Positions 38,994 through 50,579 of a stretch of DNA of 64,000 nucleotides are shown piece by piece. The notes beneath the pieces were generated by a model. It saw nothing but the letters and a program-made list of their open reading frames with translations. It searched no databases and was not told the origin of the DNA. Origin of the DNA: Oceanospirillaceae bacterium (GTDB lineage Bacteria; Pseudomonadota; Gammaproteobacteria; Pseudomonadales; Oceanobacteraceae). Location of the stretch: contig PBQA01000037.1 in assembly GCA_002724925.1 (NCBI GenBank), positions 113,846-177,845 of the forward strand, read 5' to 3'. How positions within the stretch are numbered: the stretch's first letter is position 1; each line of letters starts with the position of its first letter. The translations under genes and the position numbers were made by a program.

Positions 38994-39026
38994 AGAACAG
39001 ACATGCCAGGAGAGCATGTCTGTTCT
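38994..39026. terminator. Perfect 13-bp inverted repeat after the giant gene (terminator-like)
   Basis: AGAACAGACATGC-caggaga-GCATGTCTGTTCT; weak T-tract. Confidence 0.5.
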
Positions 39027-39073
39027 CATTTCATCTGATATCCTGTGCCTCAGATACTGACGCCGGAAATATC

Positions 39074-39559
39074 ATGCCCGCCATTGCCGATCTTCTGAGT
39101 GAACTGTCAGCACAGTTGTTAGCCCGCAAACTCAAGCTTGTCACCGCAGAATCCTGTACCGGAGGATTGATCGCTTCAGCCTGTACCGACCTGGCGGGAA
39201 GCAGTCAGTGGTTTGAGTGTGGCTTTGTCACCTATTCGAATGCAGCCAAAGAGCGCGATCTTGGTGTGCCCGCAGAAATATTGAATTCATACGGTGCGGT
39301 GAGTGAAGAAACCGTGAAAGCCATGGTGAAAGGCGCTGCGCGGTATGGAGACCTGAGCATCGCAGTCAGTGGTATCGCTGGCCCCGGTGGCGCTGTCGCG
39401 GGTAAACCCGTGGGTACCGTATGGATTGGCTGCGGCAGTGAGGAAGTTCAGCGAATAACCCTCTTTCAGTTTGACGGTGACCGGGACGCGGTCCGCCAGC
39501 AGTCTGTAGCAAAAGCGCTCGAGATGTTGCTGGAGTTCGTTAATGACGCCGCTCATTGA
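39074..39559 (+). CDS. pncC: Nicotinamide-nucleotide amidohydrolase (CinA C-terminal domain family)
   Basis: LVTAESCTGGLIASACTDLAGSSQWFECGFVTYSNAAK; SGIAGPGGAVAGKPVGTVWIG. Confidence 0.92.
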   Translation: MPAIADLLSELSAQLLARKLKLVTAESCTGGLIASACTDLAGSSQWFECGFVTYSNAAKERDLGVPAEILNSYGAVSEETVKAMVKGAARYGDLSIAVSGIAGPGGAVAGKPVGTVWIGCGSEEVQRITLFQFDGDRDAVRQQSVAKALEMLLEFVNDAAH

Positions 39560-39604
39560 TATTCACTTAAGTAAAAAAGTACTGAACAAATAACCAGTGT
39601 TTTG

Positions 39605-39633
39605 TTGACATTAGAAAACGCTGTGATTAAATA
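39605..39633 (+). promoter_or_regulatory. recA promoter
   Basis: TTGACA, 17-bp spacer, TAAATA. Confidence 0.6.
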
Positions 39634-39651
39634 CTGGTTAAATCTACAGTG
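39632..39651. promoter_or_regulatory. LexA (SOS) box upstream of recA
   Basis: TACTGGTTAAATCTACAGTG = CTG-N10-CAG, adjoining the -10. Confidence 0.8.
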
Positions 39652-39710
39652 ATCAAAGATTGCTGGACAATATTCCTGATTAACGACTGAATACGACCAA
39701 GGAACCGACC

Positions 39711-40742
39711 ATGGATCAGAACAAACAGAAAGCTCTGGATGCAGCCCTGGGCCAGATCGAACGCCAGTTCGGTAAAGGTGCCATCATGAAAATGGGTGAG
39801 CAGCCACGTGAAGCGATTCCGGCAATCTCCACAGGTTCTTTGAGTCTGGATATTGCGCTCGGTATTGGTGGTCTGCCAATGGGTCGTATTGTCGAAATCT
39901 ACGGCCCGGAAAGCTCTGGTAAAACCACGATGTGTCTGTCTGCGATGGCTCAGGCACAGAAAGCGGGTAAAACCGTGGCAATTATTGATGCCGAACATGC
40001 GCTCGATCCACTGTATGCTGAAAAGCTGGGCATCGACCTGGATAGCCTTCTGGTCTCGCAGCCTGACACAGGCGAACAGGCACTGGAAATCTGTGACAGT
40101 CTGGTGCGTTCAGGCGCTGTTGACGTGATCGTCGTTGACTCTGTGGCGGCCTTGACGCCGAAGGCAGAGATTGAAGGTGAGATGGGTGATAGCCACGTTG
40201 GTCTGCAGGCTCGATTGATGTCTCAGGCGCTGCGTAAAATTACCGGTAACGTAAAAAATGCCAACTGCCTGGTTATCTTCATTAACCAGATTCGTATGAA
40301 AATCGGTGTTATGTTCGGCAGCCCAGAGACCACGACTGGCGGTAACGCACTGAAGTTCTACTCCTCTGTTCGCCTGGATATTCGCCGTACAGGCTCTGTA
40401 AAACAAGGTGATGAAATCGTCGGTAACGAAACGCGCGTTAAGGTGGTGAAGAACAAGGTATCTCCACCATTTAAGCAGGCAGAATTCCAGATCATGTACG
40501 GAAAAGGGATTTACCACATGGGTGAAGTTATTGATCTGGGCGTGAAGTGCGGTATTGTCGAGAAATCAGGCGCCTGGTACAGCTATCAGGGCGATAAGAT
40601 CGGACAGGGCAAAGCGAACGCATCCCAGTACCTTGAGGATCATCCAGAGATGGCCGCTGACATCGAAGGTCAGATCCGTGCACAGCTTTTGAATGTACCA
40701 TCAGAGCAGCCAGAGTCTGAGGATGCAGAAGCCGAAGCCTGA
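39711..40742 (+). CDS. recA: Recombinase RecA
   Basis: [31 protein letters not shown]; canonical RecA. Confidence 0.97.
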   Translation: MDQNKQKALDAALGQIERQFGKGAIMKMGEQPREAIPAISTGSLSLDIALGIGGLPMGRIVEIYGPESSGKTTMCLSAMAQAQKAGKTVAIIDAEHALDPLYAEKLGIDLDSLLVSQPDTGEQALEICDSLVRSGAVDVIVVDSVAALTPKAEIEGEMGDSHVGLQARLMSQALRKITGNVKNANCLVIFINQIRMKIGVMFGSPETTTGGNALKFYSSVRLDIRRTGSVKQGDEIVGNETRVKVVKNKVSPPFKQAEFQIMYGKGIYHMGEVIDLGVKCGIVEKSGAWYSYQGDKIGQGKANASQYLEDHPEMAADIEGQIRAQLLNVPSEQPESEDAEAEA

Positions 40743-41205
40743 GCCTCTTGACTATGCTGGACTGAAACACGCGGCGGTAGATCTGCTCTCCCGCCGTGAT
40801 TACTCTCGCCACGAACTGTGGCGAAAGCTCTCTCCTAAGGCAACTTCTGCCGACGACCTTGAACAGGTATTAGACGAACTTGCTGAAAGTAAGTGGCAGT
40901 CTGACGAGCGCTTTGCATCTATGTTTGTCCGTTCCCGCGCATCTCGTGGAGTAGGTCCTATGAGGCTGAAGCAAGAGTTGAAGGAAAAAGGTGTCGATGG
41001 TCAAACTGTCTCTTCTGCGTTTGAAGAGTCCGAGGAAAATTGGCACGAGAAAGCGCTTGAGGTGGCCCAAAGAAAGGCGCGTTCCATTGGTATTGATAGT
41101 CCCGATTTTAAAGCGAAGCTTTGGCGCTTTCTGTCATATCGCGGCTTCAGTAGCGATCAAATCAGCTCCGCCATCGACACCTTACTGCATGAAAGCTCTG
41201 AGTAA
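40723..41205 (+). CDS. recX: Regulatory protein RecX
   Basis: [20 protein letters not shown]...[20 protein letters not shown]; follows recA; start probably MQKPKPEP. Confidence 0.9.
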   Translation: MQKPKPEPLDYAGLKHAAVDLLSRRDYSRHELWRKLSPKATSADDLEQVLDELAESKWQSDERFASMFVRSRASRGVGPMRLKQELKEKGVDGQTVSSAFEESEENWHEKALEVAQRKARSIGIDSPDFKAKLWRFLSYRGFSSDQISSAIDTLLHESSE

Positions 41206-41343
41206 TTCAGTTTATAGACGTAAATTCGTGCCTAACCGGGCAGTGTCGCCTCAGTCTATTGACTCAGATGGCGCAGGTACGGAACATTCGAGTTTGGCAG
41301 AAAAAGAACAAACGTTAACTGTCTGATTGTTCATAGGATTCGA

Positions 41344-42399
41344 ATGTTGGGGAAGGATATGGCGCCGACTGCTCAGGTCGATATTGTACTGGTACAGCAC
41401 CTGCTGAATTACTGGAACGGCCGCGGCGTGGATATGAATCAATTGTGGCCTATCCTGCGGATAGACCCAGAACTTCCACTTCCACGGTGGGTTGATACAG
41501 ATCGTGTTGCAGATGCATACGATTTCGTCGCGCGTTTTCTTAATGATGAACTGCTGGCCTTTGACCTCGGTAACTATATGGCGCGCCGGGAGATGCCTTT
41601 GCAACGACTTCTGCGTTGCGCTCCGTCGCTACGCAAAGGTATCGAGGCTCTGATTCCGTATGTGTACCTGTCGACAGGCAGTCTACGCTACGAGATTGAT
41701 ACCTCTCAGAGCGATATAGTGCTCATTTCTGTAGAACGTCACCCAGAGCGCCATGTGTCGCCTCTGCAACTATCTGCCGCCGTGGTTATTATGGCTGGCG
41801 TTTGCCGTGATGCGTTGGGCGAAAGCTTTGAAGCTGAAGATCTCTGTATGCATCTCCCACAGAGTGAAATCGTGGATGCCGCAAAAGCGACCGATATTAC
41901 CGGAATTCAGGTCGCGGCGACTGACGGCTTTTACATGCTGGAGATCAGTCAGGTGGCATGGAACCGGGCGGGACCCGATCCTCAGCCTGTGCTTTTCAAA
42001 AGTGTTCAACGTGAATTAATCCGCCAGGATCAGAGGTTCCGTGAACACCTGGCACTTTATTCTGAACTGAAAGATATTCTTGAAATGTGCCTGATCCGCA
42101 GAAATGTTTCTCAAGAAGGCGTCGCAGACCAGTTGGGAATCAGCGTGCGCAATCTTCAACGACGCTTGCGGGCTCTGGGGACTACTTATCAGAACTTATT
42201 AGACGAGGCGCGTCAGGGGCTTTCAATGAAACTTATCTGCGAAGGCGATATGCCTTTGTATGAGGTCGCTTATAAAGTGGGTTACACGGAGCCAAGTGCA
42301 TTCTATAAAGCGTTCAGACGTTGGACTGGGTCAACGCCCGGCGATTACCGCCAGGCGTATCTTTCAACGATTAATGCAATTTCAACCGAGGACGAATAA
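41344..42399 (+). CDS. AraC-family transcriptional regulator
   Basis: C-terminal [35 protein letters not shown]...[32 protein letters not shown]. Confidence 0.9.
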   Translation: MLGKDMAPTAQVDIVLVQHLLNYWNGRGVDMNQLWPILRIDPELPLPRWVDTDRVADAYDFVARFLNDELLAFDLGNYMARREMPLQRLLRCAPSLRKGIEALIPYVYLSTGSLRYEIDTSQSDIVLISVERHPERHVSPLQLSAAVVIMAGVCRDALGESFEAEDLCMHLPQSEIVDAAKATDITGIQVAATDGFYMLEISQVAWNRAGPDPQPVLFKSVQRELIRQDQRFREHLALYSELKDILEMCLIRRNVSQEGVADQLGISVRNLQRRLRALGTTYQNLLDEARQGLSMKLICEGDMPLYEVAYKVGYTEPSAFYKAFRRWTGSTPGDYRQAYLSTINAISTEDE

Positions 42400-43657
42400 C
42401 TTTATTGATGTGTCCAACCAGCGTTAGCAGCAGGGTATGCCAATACCCGTGTAACGCAACCTGATGCAACCGATAAAGTGATACGTAGACCAGGCGTGCT
42501 AAGCGCCCCTCGATCATCATCGAACCTTTGGTGAGGTTCCCCATCAGGCTTCCAACCGTACTGTAGCGGCTGAGTGAAACCAGAGAGCCTTTGTCTTTGT
42601 AAACGAAATCCGGCATCGCTTTGCCCTTGTGGCGTGCACTCAGCGCTTTTACCAGGTGAGAAGACTGTTGATGAGCGGCTTGTGCGCGCGGTGGTACAGG
42701 CTTACCGGTTGCCTGATCAATCACGCTGCAGCAGTCACCCAGTGCAAAAATATCGTCGTCCTCTGTCTGCAGGCTGTTGTTTACCACAAGTTGATTGGCG
42801 CGGTTAGTCTCCAGCCCAAATTCTTTCATGAACTCAGGGGCTTTTACGCCTGCTGCCCAGACCCGGATCACCGCCGGAATCTGTTCGCCTGATTTATTCA
42901 CAAAACCTGACTCCGTGACTTCGGTGATCATGGTCGACGTCAATACCTCAACCCCGAGTGATTCAAGCTCGCGAGTCGCGGCTGCGGATAGCCGCGGTGG
43001 TAGTGCCGGTAGAATTCGCTCACCGGCTTCGATTAAGCGCACCTTAAGTTGTTCTGGCGAGACATTCTTAAGACCGTACGAGGCCATGACCTCGGCGGTG
43101 TTGTACAGCTCGGCTGAAAGTTCTACGCCGGTTGCCCCCGCGCCAACAATCGCTACCTCAAGAGGGCGTGGTTCTTCAAGGTTGCTGCAGCGCAGAAACT
43201 CGTTAAGCAGTAATTTATGGAAGTGCTCGGCTTGATCCCGGCTATCCAGAAAAATACAGTGCTCTGCAGCGCCTTTCGTGCCGAAGTCGTTTGTGACACT
43301 TCCCAGCGCCATAACCAGGGTGTCGTAATCAACCGTTCGTTCGGGCAGCACTTCCTTGCCATTCTCATCGAGCATTGCCTGAAGAATAATGCGCTTATTG
43401 TCACGCTCTAAGCCGCTCATTCGTCCGATCTGAAAATGGAACCCGTGTTTTTTACCATGAGCTCGGTAGTTCAGTTCATCAATCCCCGAGTCCAGTGCGC
43501 CTGTGGCTACTTCGTGCAGTAATGGTTTCCAGAGGTGGGTTGGCGTGGCGTCAATTAACACGACTTCAGCCTTCTTTTTACGGCCGAGCTTGCGCCCAAG
43601 TTGAGTCGCTAATTCCAGTCCACCTGCGCCGCCGCCGACAATGACGATTCGTTGCAT
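42371..43657 (-). CDS. ndh: NAD(P)/FAD-dependent oxidoreductase, type II NADH dehydrogenase-like
   Basis: [47 protein letters not shown]. Confidence 0.88.
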   Translation of the reverse strand: MQRIVIVGGGAGGLELATQLGRKLGRKKKAEVVLIDATPTHLWKPLLHEVATGALDSGIDELNYRAHGKKHGFHFQIGRMSGLERDNKRIILQAMLDENGKEVLPERTVDYDTLVMALGSVTNDFGTKGAAEHCIFLDSRDQAEHFHKLLLNEFLRCSNLEEPRPLEVAIVGAGATGVELSAELYNTAEVMASYGLKNVSPEQLKVRLIEAGERILPALPPRLSAAATRELESLGVEVLTSTMITEVTESGFVNKSGEQIPAVIRVWAAGVKAPEFMKEFGLETNRANQLVVNNSLQTEDDDIFALGDCCSVIDQATGKPVPPRAQAAHQQSSHLVKALSARHKGKAMPDFVYKDKGSLVSLSRYSTVGSLMGNLTKGSMMIEGRLARLVYVSLYRLHQVALHGYWHTLLLTLVGHINKVIRPRLKLH

Positions 43658-43779
43658 GGAGTACTCCCTATATATGAAATTGGCAGCATTATACGGGGAA
43701 ACGGGAAAAAAGTCGGAGAATTGTGGCGGTTAACGACCCCCTTCTGTTAAAAGGAGGTTATTAGCCGCGCAACAAGAAA

Positions 43780-44640
43780 TCAGGCTGGATGAGCAGAGAA
43801 GTGCTCAAGCAGGCGTTCAGAAACTTCGTCAGGCTTGTCGTGTGCAAGCCAGTGCGTCGCGTCCGGATAGGTTGTCAGTGAGCCATTTTCGAGAAACTTT
43901 TCACTGTCTCTCGCCATATCAAGTGTCAGAGCGAGGTCATGTTCACCCCAGAGAATCTGCGTCGGCGTTTTAATTTGATCGCCTTTTTTCGATTTGGGCT
44001 GGCTGCGCATCGCTGAGCGATAGTAGTTAACCATGGCACGCATCGCACCGGGGATTCGCCAGTGTTTTTGTAGCTCACGGAAATCTTCGTCGCTGTAACT
44101 GCCTTTATTCGACGTGCGCTTCAGGATATCCCGGAAAAAGAAGAACTTATTAAACGGCAAGGTCAGCTCAGGCAGACGCGGAATCTGAAAGTAAAAGACG
44201 TACCAGCTCTTCAGCATTTGTATCGGACTTTTACGTAACGTCCCAAGAAATACGGAAGGGTGAGGGACGTTCAGAATACTCAGGCTGGCCAGCTGTTCAG
44301 GTTTATTCAACGCGAACCACCAGGCGACCATGGCCCCCCAGTCGTGCCCGACGAGGTGAACTTTCTCGACGCCGGCGAAGCGGCGGATGGCGTCGACATC
44401 TTTAATCAGCTCATCGACGTGGTAGTCGCTCACGTCGGCAGGTTTGGATGAGTGTCCGTAGCCGCGCATATTGGGCACAAATACGCGATAACCGGCGTCT
44501 GCTAAAACAGGGATCTGGTGTCGCCAGGTACTCCAACATTCCGGAAATCCATGCAAAAGAATGACGACGTCACCGTCAGCAGGCCCTGCGTGCCGGGTTT
44601 CCAGTCCTATCGGGCCGTTATAAATGTGGGTAGTGTCCAT
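43780..44640 (-). CDS. Alpha/beta hydrolase, epoxide hydrolase-like
   Basis: LLHGFPECWSTWRHQIPVLADAGYRVFVPNMRGYGHSSKP; HLVGHDWGAMVAWWFA; DATHWLAHDKP; start set at MDTTHI. Confidence 0.85.
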   Translation of the reverse strand: MDTTHIYNGPIGLETRHAGPADGDVVILLHGFPECWSTWRHQIPVLADAGYRVFVPNMRGYGHSSKPADVSDYHVDELIKDVDAIRRFAGVEKVHLVGHDWGAMVAWWFALNKPEQLASLSILNVPHPSVFLGTLRKSPIQMLKSWYVFYFQIPRLPELTLPFNKFFFFRDILKRTSNKGSYSDEDFRELQKHWRIPGAMRAMVNYYRSAMRSQPKSKKGDQIKTPTQILWGEHDLALTLDMARDSEKFLENGSLTTYPDATHWLAHDKPDEVSERLLEHFSAHPA

Positions 44641-44648
44641 GATGCCTC

Positions 44649-44891
44649 TCAATCAGCTGGGTTGTCTGCGGAGGTGGTGAGATCAATGATGCCAAGCATT
44701 TGTGCAGCTCCCGTCACCAGAACGGCGATGCAGATTACCTGGATTATTATTCTTAGTAATTTGGGTACACGCAGGAAAGCCAGGTGGTGTTTTATCATGC
44801 TCGGATGACCGAAGGGCCCAATGCCAAGATGGAGCATAGTAAGCGCCATAGCAGGGAGCATCATCAAATAAATCACACCGCTGTTTTCCAT
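44649..44891 (-). CDS. Small membrane protein
   Basis: 80-aa ORF with two hydrophobic helices, in line with the hydrolase. Confidence 0.55.
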   Translation of the reverse strand: MENSGVIYLMMLPAMALTMLHLGIGPFGHPSMIKHHLAFLRVPKLLRIIIQVICIAVLVTGAAQMLGIIDLTTSADNPAD

Positions 44892-44896
44892 TGCTT

Positions 44897-45868
44897 TTAA
44901 TCCTTATTCAGAGATTTAAGCGCACGCTGACAGTGCATCTGGTTGAGCGCATCTTCTGCATTGACTGGCTCAATAGCCATGCACGTGTTCAGTAGTTTGC
45001 GTATGTCTTTGCGAAAGTCATCCTCATCAAGACGGATCAGGCCAACAGAAAATTCGTTGTAAACGATCGCCATGTCAGGCAGCAGTTTCTGTGCTTTCTC
45101 GAAGTTCTCGATGGCGCTGCTCTCGGTAGCTCCGTAGGTAATGCTACCCAGAAACGAACCTACCCGCTCAACGATACCGGCTTCGAGACCGCCGCGCGTC
45201 AAAGGGTAAGCGCCGCGATCCGGTGCGTATTCCTGTAATTTATCCAGCTTGTCCTGGGCAATGGGGATATATCCCGAGCTACGGGCTTCTCCTGTGCTCA
45301 TCAATTCAAGCATGCGTACTTTGGCGTAGACCAGTCCGAATTCTGCAAACCGGTATTCTGGTGCCAGTGCCAGGCCTTCGTTAGAAAGCGCTGCGGCCTC
45401 TTCGAACTCTTCCATTTTGTCATCGTGGTCATCGATCAGAAGGGTTGCGTGTACCAGGCGTGAGTAAATGGCTGGAACTTCTCCGACGGGCCCAAGCTGC
45501 ATACCTAGTTCATAGGCTTTTTCGTATTGGCCTGAATAGTGTAGACGCCAGACTTCCTGGACGGCTTGAGCGAGGTCGGAATAGTCACTTTCCTGAATGG
45601 CTTTGAAGACCGCAGGGTGCGCTTCAGGGTCGGAGCCCAACACCATCATGTGATGTGCCAGGCGAGGGTAATCCGCCATCATGGATGTAATCCAGTCAAC
45701 GTTCGGGTATTCGACCCGCGTTAACTTGGTCAGGCCTTGCCACTGTTGCTGCAGCTTATCTCCCGAAAAGTCGAACTGTTTAAGTTCTTCCGGGTAGTCT
45801 TTCCAGTCTGTGGAGAAGGCTGGAAGGCATAGAAATACGGAGAATGTAAAAACGAGAATGCGTTGCAT
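44897..45868 (-). CDS. Exported hypothetical protein with TPR-like helical repeats
   Basis: Signal peptide MQRILVFTFSVFLCLPAFS; helical-repeat-like body. Confidence 0.6.
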   Translation of the reverse strand: MQRILVFTFSVFLCLPAFSTDWKDYPEELKQFDFSGDKLQQQWQGLTKLTRVEYPNVDWITSMMADYPRLAHHMMVLGSDPEAHPAVFKAIQESDYSDLAQAVQEVWRLHYSGQYEKAYELGMQLGPVGEVPAIYSRLVHATLLIDDHDDKMEEFEEAAALSNEGLALAPEYRFAEFGLVYAKVRMLELMSTGEARSSGYIPIAQDKLDKLQEYAPDRGAYPLTRGGLEAGIVERVGSFLGSITYGATESSAIENFEKAQKLLPDMAIVYNEFSVGLIRLDEDDFRKDIRKLLNTCMAIEPVNAEDALNQMHCQRALKSLNKD

Positions 45869-45986
45869 AAAACCCCCAATAAAGAGGGCCAGTATACATA
45901 CGCTTTGTTACCTTGGCGTGTGGTATTCCGCCAAAGCTTGAAGTGCCCCGGCGGCAGGGAACGACGAGCTTTGTCAGGAGTACTTT

Positions 45987-46190
45987 TCAGTTGAAAGCAC
46001 AGCCGGCTTTAACGCCGAAGCCTTTCAGGATTCTTGCCAGAGGACAGAATCCGGTAAACGCCGCCTGCAACATATTCAGGCCCACGAACGCGGTAAACAG
46101 TAGCCAGTAAACAGAGTGCAGCTGAGATAGCGCCAGGCTGGCCAGAATGAATGAGCCAGCGATGGCAAAGACGAGGCGATCAATGTTCAT
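45987..46190 (-). CDS. DUF2892/YgaP-like small membrane protein
   Basis: [20 protein letters not shown]...[27 protein letters not shown]. Confidence 0.8.
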   Translation of the reverse strand: MNIDRLVFAIAGSFILASLALSQLHSVYWLLFTAFVGLNMLQAAFTGFCPLARILKGFGVKAGCAFN

Positions 46191-46212
46191 GGAGTTTGAC
46201 CTTTATAATGAG

Positions 46213-46228
46213 ATAACCAAGTAGTTAT
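46213..46228. promoter_or_regulatory. Candidate operator upstream of DUF2892 gene
   Basis: Inverted repeat ATAAC-caagta-GTTAT in an AT-rich promoter region. Confidence 0.35.
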
Positions 46229-46342
46229 ATTATGCATTGTTTAAAAAACCGTCAAGCACTCCCTTGATGTGGGACTCAGGCCCACAAACCGCTATACTGC
46301 CCGGCTTATTATCTCTGAACTCGTTTGGAATCACGCAACCGT

Positions 46343-48970
46343 ATGAAAAGCTCAGAAATCCGCCAGGCGTTCCTCGACTTCTTCGCATCGAAGGGACACG
46401 AAATCGTTGCATCCAGCCCACTGGTGCCGGGCAACGATCCGACGCTGCTGTTCACTAACGCCGGTATGGTGCAGTTTAAAGACTGCTTCCTTGGCAACGA
46501 CGTGCGCAGTTACACCCGTGCCGCGTCCTCGCAGCGCTGTGTCCGTGCAGGCGGTAAGCACAATGACCTGGAAAACGTGGGTTATACGGCACGTCACCAT
46601 ACTTTCTTTGAAATGCTGGGTAACTTCAGCTTCGGAGATTACTTCAAAGAAGATGCGATCAGTTATGCGTGGGAATTCCTGACCTCAAAAGAATGGTTGA
46701 ACCTGCCTGTCGAAAAACTGATGGTCACGGTGTATGCAGAAGACGACGAAGCGTTTGATATCTGGAATAAAAAGATGGGCATTCCAGAAGATAAGATCGT
46801 GCGTATCGGTGACAACAAAGGCGCACGTTACGCATCGGATAACTTCTGGCAGATGGGTGATACTGGTCCTTGCGGGCCGTGTACCGAGATTTTCTACGAC
46901 CATGGCGAGCACATCTGGGGTGGGCCTCCGGGCACGCCAGAAGAAGACGGCGACCGGTTCATTGAAATCTGGAACAACGTTTTCATGCAGTTCGAGCGTA
47001 AAGCTGACGGCGAAATGCTGCCACTGCCTAAGCCTTCGGTTGATACCGGTATGGGGCTTGAGCGTATCTCGGCCATTATGCAGGGCGTGCACAGCAACTA
47101 CGAAATCGATATTTTCCAGGCGTTGCTGAAAGCCGCAGGAGAACTGACCGGCTGTAAAGACACCGAGAACAAGTCACTGCGTGTGATTGCTGACCACATT
47201 CGTTCTACCAGCTTCCTGATTGTCGATGGTGTGCTGCCATCCAACGAAGGGCGTGGTTACGTTCTGCGTCGTATTATTCGTCGTGCAGTGCGTCATGGGC
47301 ATATGCTGGGTGCGTCAGCAGGCTTCTTCAATAAGCTGGTTCCTGCCCTTTGTGAGCAAATGGGCGAGGCCTATCCTGAACTGGTTAATCTGTCTGAGCA
47401 TGTTCAGAAAGTACTGCGTATTGAAGAAGAGCAGTTTGCTAAAACGCTCGATAAAGGGATGGCGATTCTCAACGATGCGATTGCAGACATGAGCGGTGAC
47501 ACGATTCCGGGTGAGACAGCGTTCAAACTCTACGACACCTACGGCTTCCCGCTCGACCTGACGGCGGATGTGGCGCGTGAACGTGACCTGAAGGTTGATG
47601 AAGACGGCTTCAACGTTGCGATGGAGAAACAGCGTGAAACAGCACGCGCTGCGGGTAACTTCTCTGCGGATTATGGCAAAGGTCTGGAACTCGACGGTGA
47701 AACCGGCTTCCTCGGTTACGAGTCGCTGGAAAATACTGGCACAGTGAAAGCTCTGTTTGTAGGTGGTGAAAAAATTGAGCAGCTGAACGCTGGCGATGAA
47801 GCTGTTCTGGTGCTCGACGAGACGGCTTTCTACGCAGAAAGCGGTGGTCAGGCAGGGGATACAGGCTTCCTGAAGGCGGATGGTGTTGTCTTCCAGGTGA
47901 AAGACACGACCAAAGAAGGAAAGAACCACCTGCACAAAGGTGTGCTGGTTGAAGGTTCTGTAGCCCTCGGTGATCAGCTGACCGCAAGCGTGGACGCAGA
48001 AAAGCGCGCCTCCACAGCTATTCACCATTCGGCGACGCACCTGTTGCACGCTGCACTGCGCAAGGTTCTGGGTGAACACGTCGCACAGAAAGGCTCTCTT
48101 GTAACCTACGACAAGTTGCGTTTTGACTTCTCTCACCTCGAAGCGGTGAAACCCGAAGAAATCAACGAGATTGAAACACTGGTGAATGCGCATATTCGCG
48201 CTAACACCCCTGTAGCAACACGCCTGATGAACATCGACGATGCCAAAGCGGCGGGCGCGATGGCTCTATTCGGCGAGAAGTACGACGACGAAGTTCGTGT
48301 CCTTTCTATGGGGGTGGATGACTTCTCAATTGAACTCTGTGGCGGTACTCACGCTCAACGCACCGGTGATATAGGCTTGCTCAAGATCAGCTCAGAGAGC
48401 GGTATTGCCGCGGGTATTCGCCGTATTGAAGCCGTAGTAGGGCAGGCTGCTCTTGATTTCGTAGCCCGTGAAGAAGCGACGCTGACAACCATCGCTCGCG
48501 CTCTGAAAGGCTCGACTGATAATGTGGGTGATAAAGTTGAACAACTCATCAGCCGTAGTCGCCAGTTGGAAAAAGAACTGGACGCACTGAAGAGTAAGCT
48601 CGCTTCCAGTGCTGGTTCAGATCTGGCAGGGCAGGCGAAAGACGTCAACGGCGTGAAAGTACTGGCTGCTGAACTTGAAGGCGCAGATGTCCCAGCGCTG
48701 CGCAACACCATGGATCAGCTAAAGAACAAGCTAGGTTCTGCTGTGATCATGCTGGCCTCTGCCAATGAAGGAAAAGTGACTCTGCTTGCCGGTGTGACTA
48801 AAGATCTGATTGGCAAGGCCAAGGCCGGAGATGCGGTAAAAGAGGTTGCGGCCTATGTTGATGGTCGTGGTGGTGGTAAGCCAGAAATGGCTCAGGCCGG
48901 AGGCCAGAAGCCAGAAGGCATTGCCGATGCGCTCAAAGCGTTCGAAGAGTGGACTTCAGCTAAGCTCTGA
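46343..48970 (+). CDS. alaS: Alanyl-tRNA synthetase
   Basis: [47 protein letters not shown]; start moved from 46325. Confidence 0.96.
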   Translation: MKSSEIRQAFLDFFASKGHEIVASSPLVPGNDPTLLFTNAGMVQFKDCFLGNDVRSYTRAASSQRCVRAGGKHNDLENVGYTARHHTFFEMLGNFSFGDYFKEDAISYAWEFLTSKEWLNLPVEKLMVTVYAEDDEAFDIWNKKMGIPEDKIVRIGDNKGARYASDNFWQMGDTGPCGPCTEIFYDHGEHIWGGPPGTPEEDGDRFIEIWNNVFMQFERKADGEMLPLPKPSVDTGMGLERISAIMQGVHSNYEIDIFQALLKAAGELTGCKDTENKSLRVIADHIRSTSFLIVDGVLPSNEGRGYVLRRIIRRAVRHGHMLGASAGFFNKLVPALCEQMGEAYPELVNLSEHVQKVLRIEEEQFAKTLDKGMAILNDAIADMSGDTIPGETAFKLYDTYGFPLDLTADVARERDLKVDEDGFNVAMEKQRETARAAGNFSADYGKGLELDGETGFLGYESLENTGTVKALFVGGEKIEQLNAGDEAVLVLDETAFYAESGGQAGDTGFLKADGVVFQVKDTTKEGKNHLHKGVLVEGSVALGDQLTASVDAEKRASTAIHHSATHLLHAALRKVLGEHVAQKGSLVTYDKLRFDFSHLEAVKPEEINEIETLVNAHIRANTPVATRLMNIDDAKAAGAMALFGEKYDDEVRVLSMGVDDFSIELCGGTHAQRTGDIGLLKISSESGIAAGIRRIEAVVGQAALDFVAREEATLTTIARALKGSTDNVGDKVEQLISRSRQLEKELDALKSKLASSAGSDLAGQAKDVNGVKVLAAELEGADVPALRNTMDQLKNKLGSAVIMLASANEGKVTLLAGVTKDLIGKAKAGDAVKEVAAYVDGRGGGKPEMAQAGGQKPEGIADALKAFEEWTSAKL

Positions 48971-48992
48971 TCGTCTGCCTTTGCTTTACCGA

Positions 48993-49023
48993 GAGCCCGC
49001 ACTTGTGCGGGCTTTCTTGTTTT
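48993..49023 (+). terminator. Rho-independent terminator of alaS
   Basis: AGCCCGCAC-ttg-TGCGGGCT followed by T-rich tract. Confidence 0.65.
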
Positions 49024-49164
49024 AGCGTACTAATTTCAGAGTCTGGCCTGAATTGTTGTGTATGTGGCAGAACAGTCTCGTCCAACGTCTACAGATTGCT
49101 TTTCTCGTGCTCCCATTTATTGTTTAATTGCGACCCTTTTGATCATTTGCGCAGATATCCCCAT

Positions 49165-50400
49165 ATGGCGTTGTACGTACAGAAATATGGCGGCACCTCG
49201 GTCGGCACGACGGAGCGTATTGAAGCCGTCGCAGATAAGCTGAAAGCTTTTCACGATGAGGGCCATCAGTTGGTGGTTGCTGTCTCAGCGATGAGCGGTG
49301 AAACGAATCGTCTGATCGGTCTGGCCGGTGCGATTACAGATAGCCCCTCTCCTCGTGAGATGGATGTTCTTGTATCGACAGGTGAGCAAGTCACGATTGC
49401 TCTTCTGGCTATGGCGCTGGAAAAACGTGGCATCACTGCGCGTTCATTTACTGGCTGGCAGGTCGGCATCAAAACCAACAATGCCTTTATGAAAGCCCGT
49501 ATTGAAGATATTGAAACCAGTAAGATGCGTGAAGTTCTGGATAACGGCGGTATCTGCATTGTTGCTGGTTTTCAGGGCGTCGATGACGACAACAACATCA
49601 CGACGTTGGGGCGTGGCGGCTCAGATACCACCGGTGTTGCTCTAGCTGCAGCACTGAAAGCTGATGAATGCCAGATCTACACTGACGTTGACGGTGTCTA
49701 TACGACAGACCCCCGCGTGGTGTCGGCTGCGCGTCGTATGGAAACTGTGACATTTGAAGAAATGCTGGAAATGGCCAGCCTGGGGTCTAAAGTACTGCAG
49801 ATCCGCTCGGTTGAATTTGCCGGTAAATACAAAGTTCCTTTGCGCGTGCTGTCCTCATTCAAAGATGGCAATGGCACACTGATTACAACCGAGGAGAACA
49901 GCTCCGTGGAAAAACCCGTTATCTCTGGTATTGCGTTTAACCGTGATGAAGCAAAAGTAACTGTCCAGGGTGTACCTGACGTACCGGGCGTAGCGTCACG
50001 AATCCTTGTTCCTGTCAGTGATGCGAACATTGAAGTCGATATGATCGTACAGAACGTCTCCGAAGACGGCTCGACTGACTTTACCTTTACCGTGCACCGC
50101 AACGACTATCAGAAAGCGCTGAAACTGCTGAAAGAGCTGGCTGCAGAGCTTAATGCAGAAGGCGTTAACGGAACTGATGACATCTGTAAAGTGTCTCTAG
50201 TAGGGGTAGGTATGAGATCCCATGCCGGTGTGGCCAGCAAAATGTTTAAAACGCTGGCGGATGAAAGCATCAATATCCTTGCGATTACGACCTCTGAAAT
50301 CAAGATTTCAGTCGTGATTGAGGAAAAGTACCTTGAACTTGCTGTTCGTGCGCTGCATACCGCGTTCGGACTGGATGCAGAGGTTACTGAAGAGCACTAA
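49165..50400 (+). CDS. lysC: Aspartate kinase
   Basis: [39 protein letters not shown]; two ACT domains; start moved from 49003. Confidence 0.95.
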   Translation: MALYVQKYGGTSVGTTERIEAVADKLKAFHDEGHQLVVAVSAMSGETNRLIGLAGAITDSPSPREMDVLVSTGEQVTIALLAMALEKRGITARSFTGWQVGIKTNNAFMKARIEDIETSKMREVLDNGGICIVAGFQGVDDDNNITTLGRGGSDTTGVALAAALKADECQIYTDVDGVYTTDPRVVSAARRMETVTFEEMLEMASLGSKVLQIRSVEFAGKYKVPLRVLSSFKDGNGTLITTEENSSVEKPVISGIAFNRDEAKVTVQGVPDVPGVASRILVPVSDANIEVDMIVQNVSEDGSTDFTFTVHRNDYQKALKLLKELAAELNAEGVNGTDDICKVSLVGVGMRSHAGVASKMFKTLADESINILAITTSEIKISVVIEEKYLELAVRALHTAFGLDAEVTEEH

Positions 50401-50579
50401 GCTCTATGGTTATTAGTGGGCGGCCCATGAAGGAATGCCTACTAATAACAAAAAGTCCTCACTCTGCGCAGGACCCGGCTTTAAAACTGGCTGAACTGGT
50501 CAATACTGGAAGAGTGGGACACAAAGGTGACGAATGTCACAGCACCCTATACAGAAACTGGAATCTGAGGAGAACCTCT

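Noticed and set aside
47315-48193. 292-aa minus-strand ORF inside alaS
   Set aside because: Antisense of a highly conserved housekeeping gene; no motifs.
50406-50579. N-terminal extension of the csrA ORF
   Set aside because: CsrA universally starts MLILTRR; the ORF extension is leader sequence with a good ribosome-binding site before 50580.
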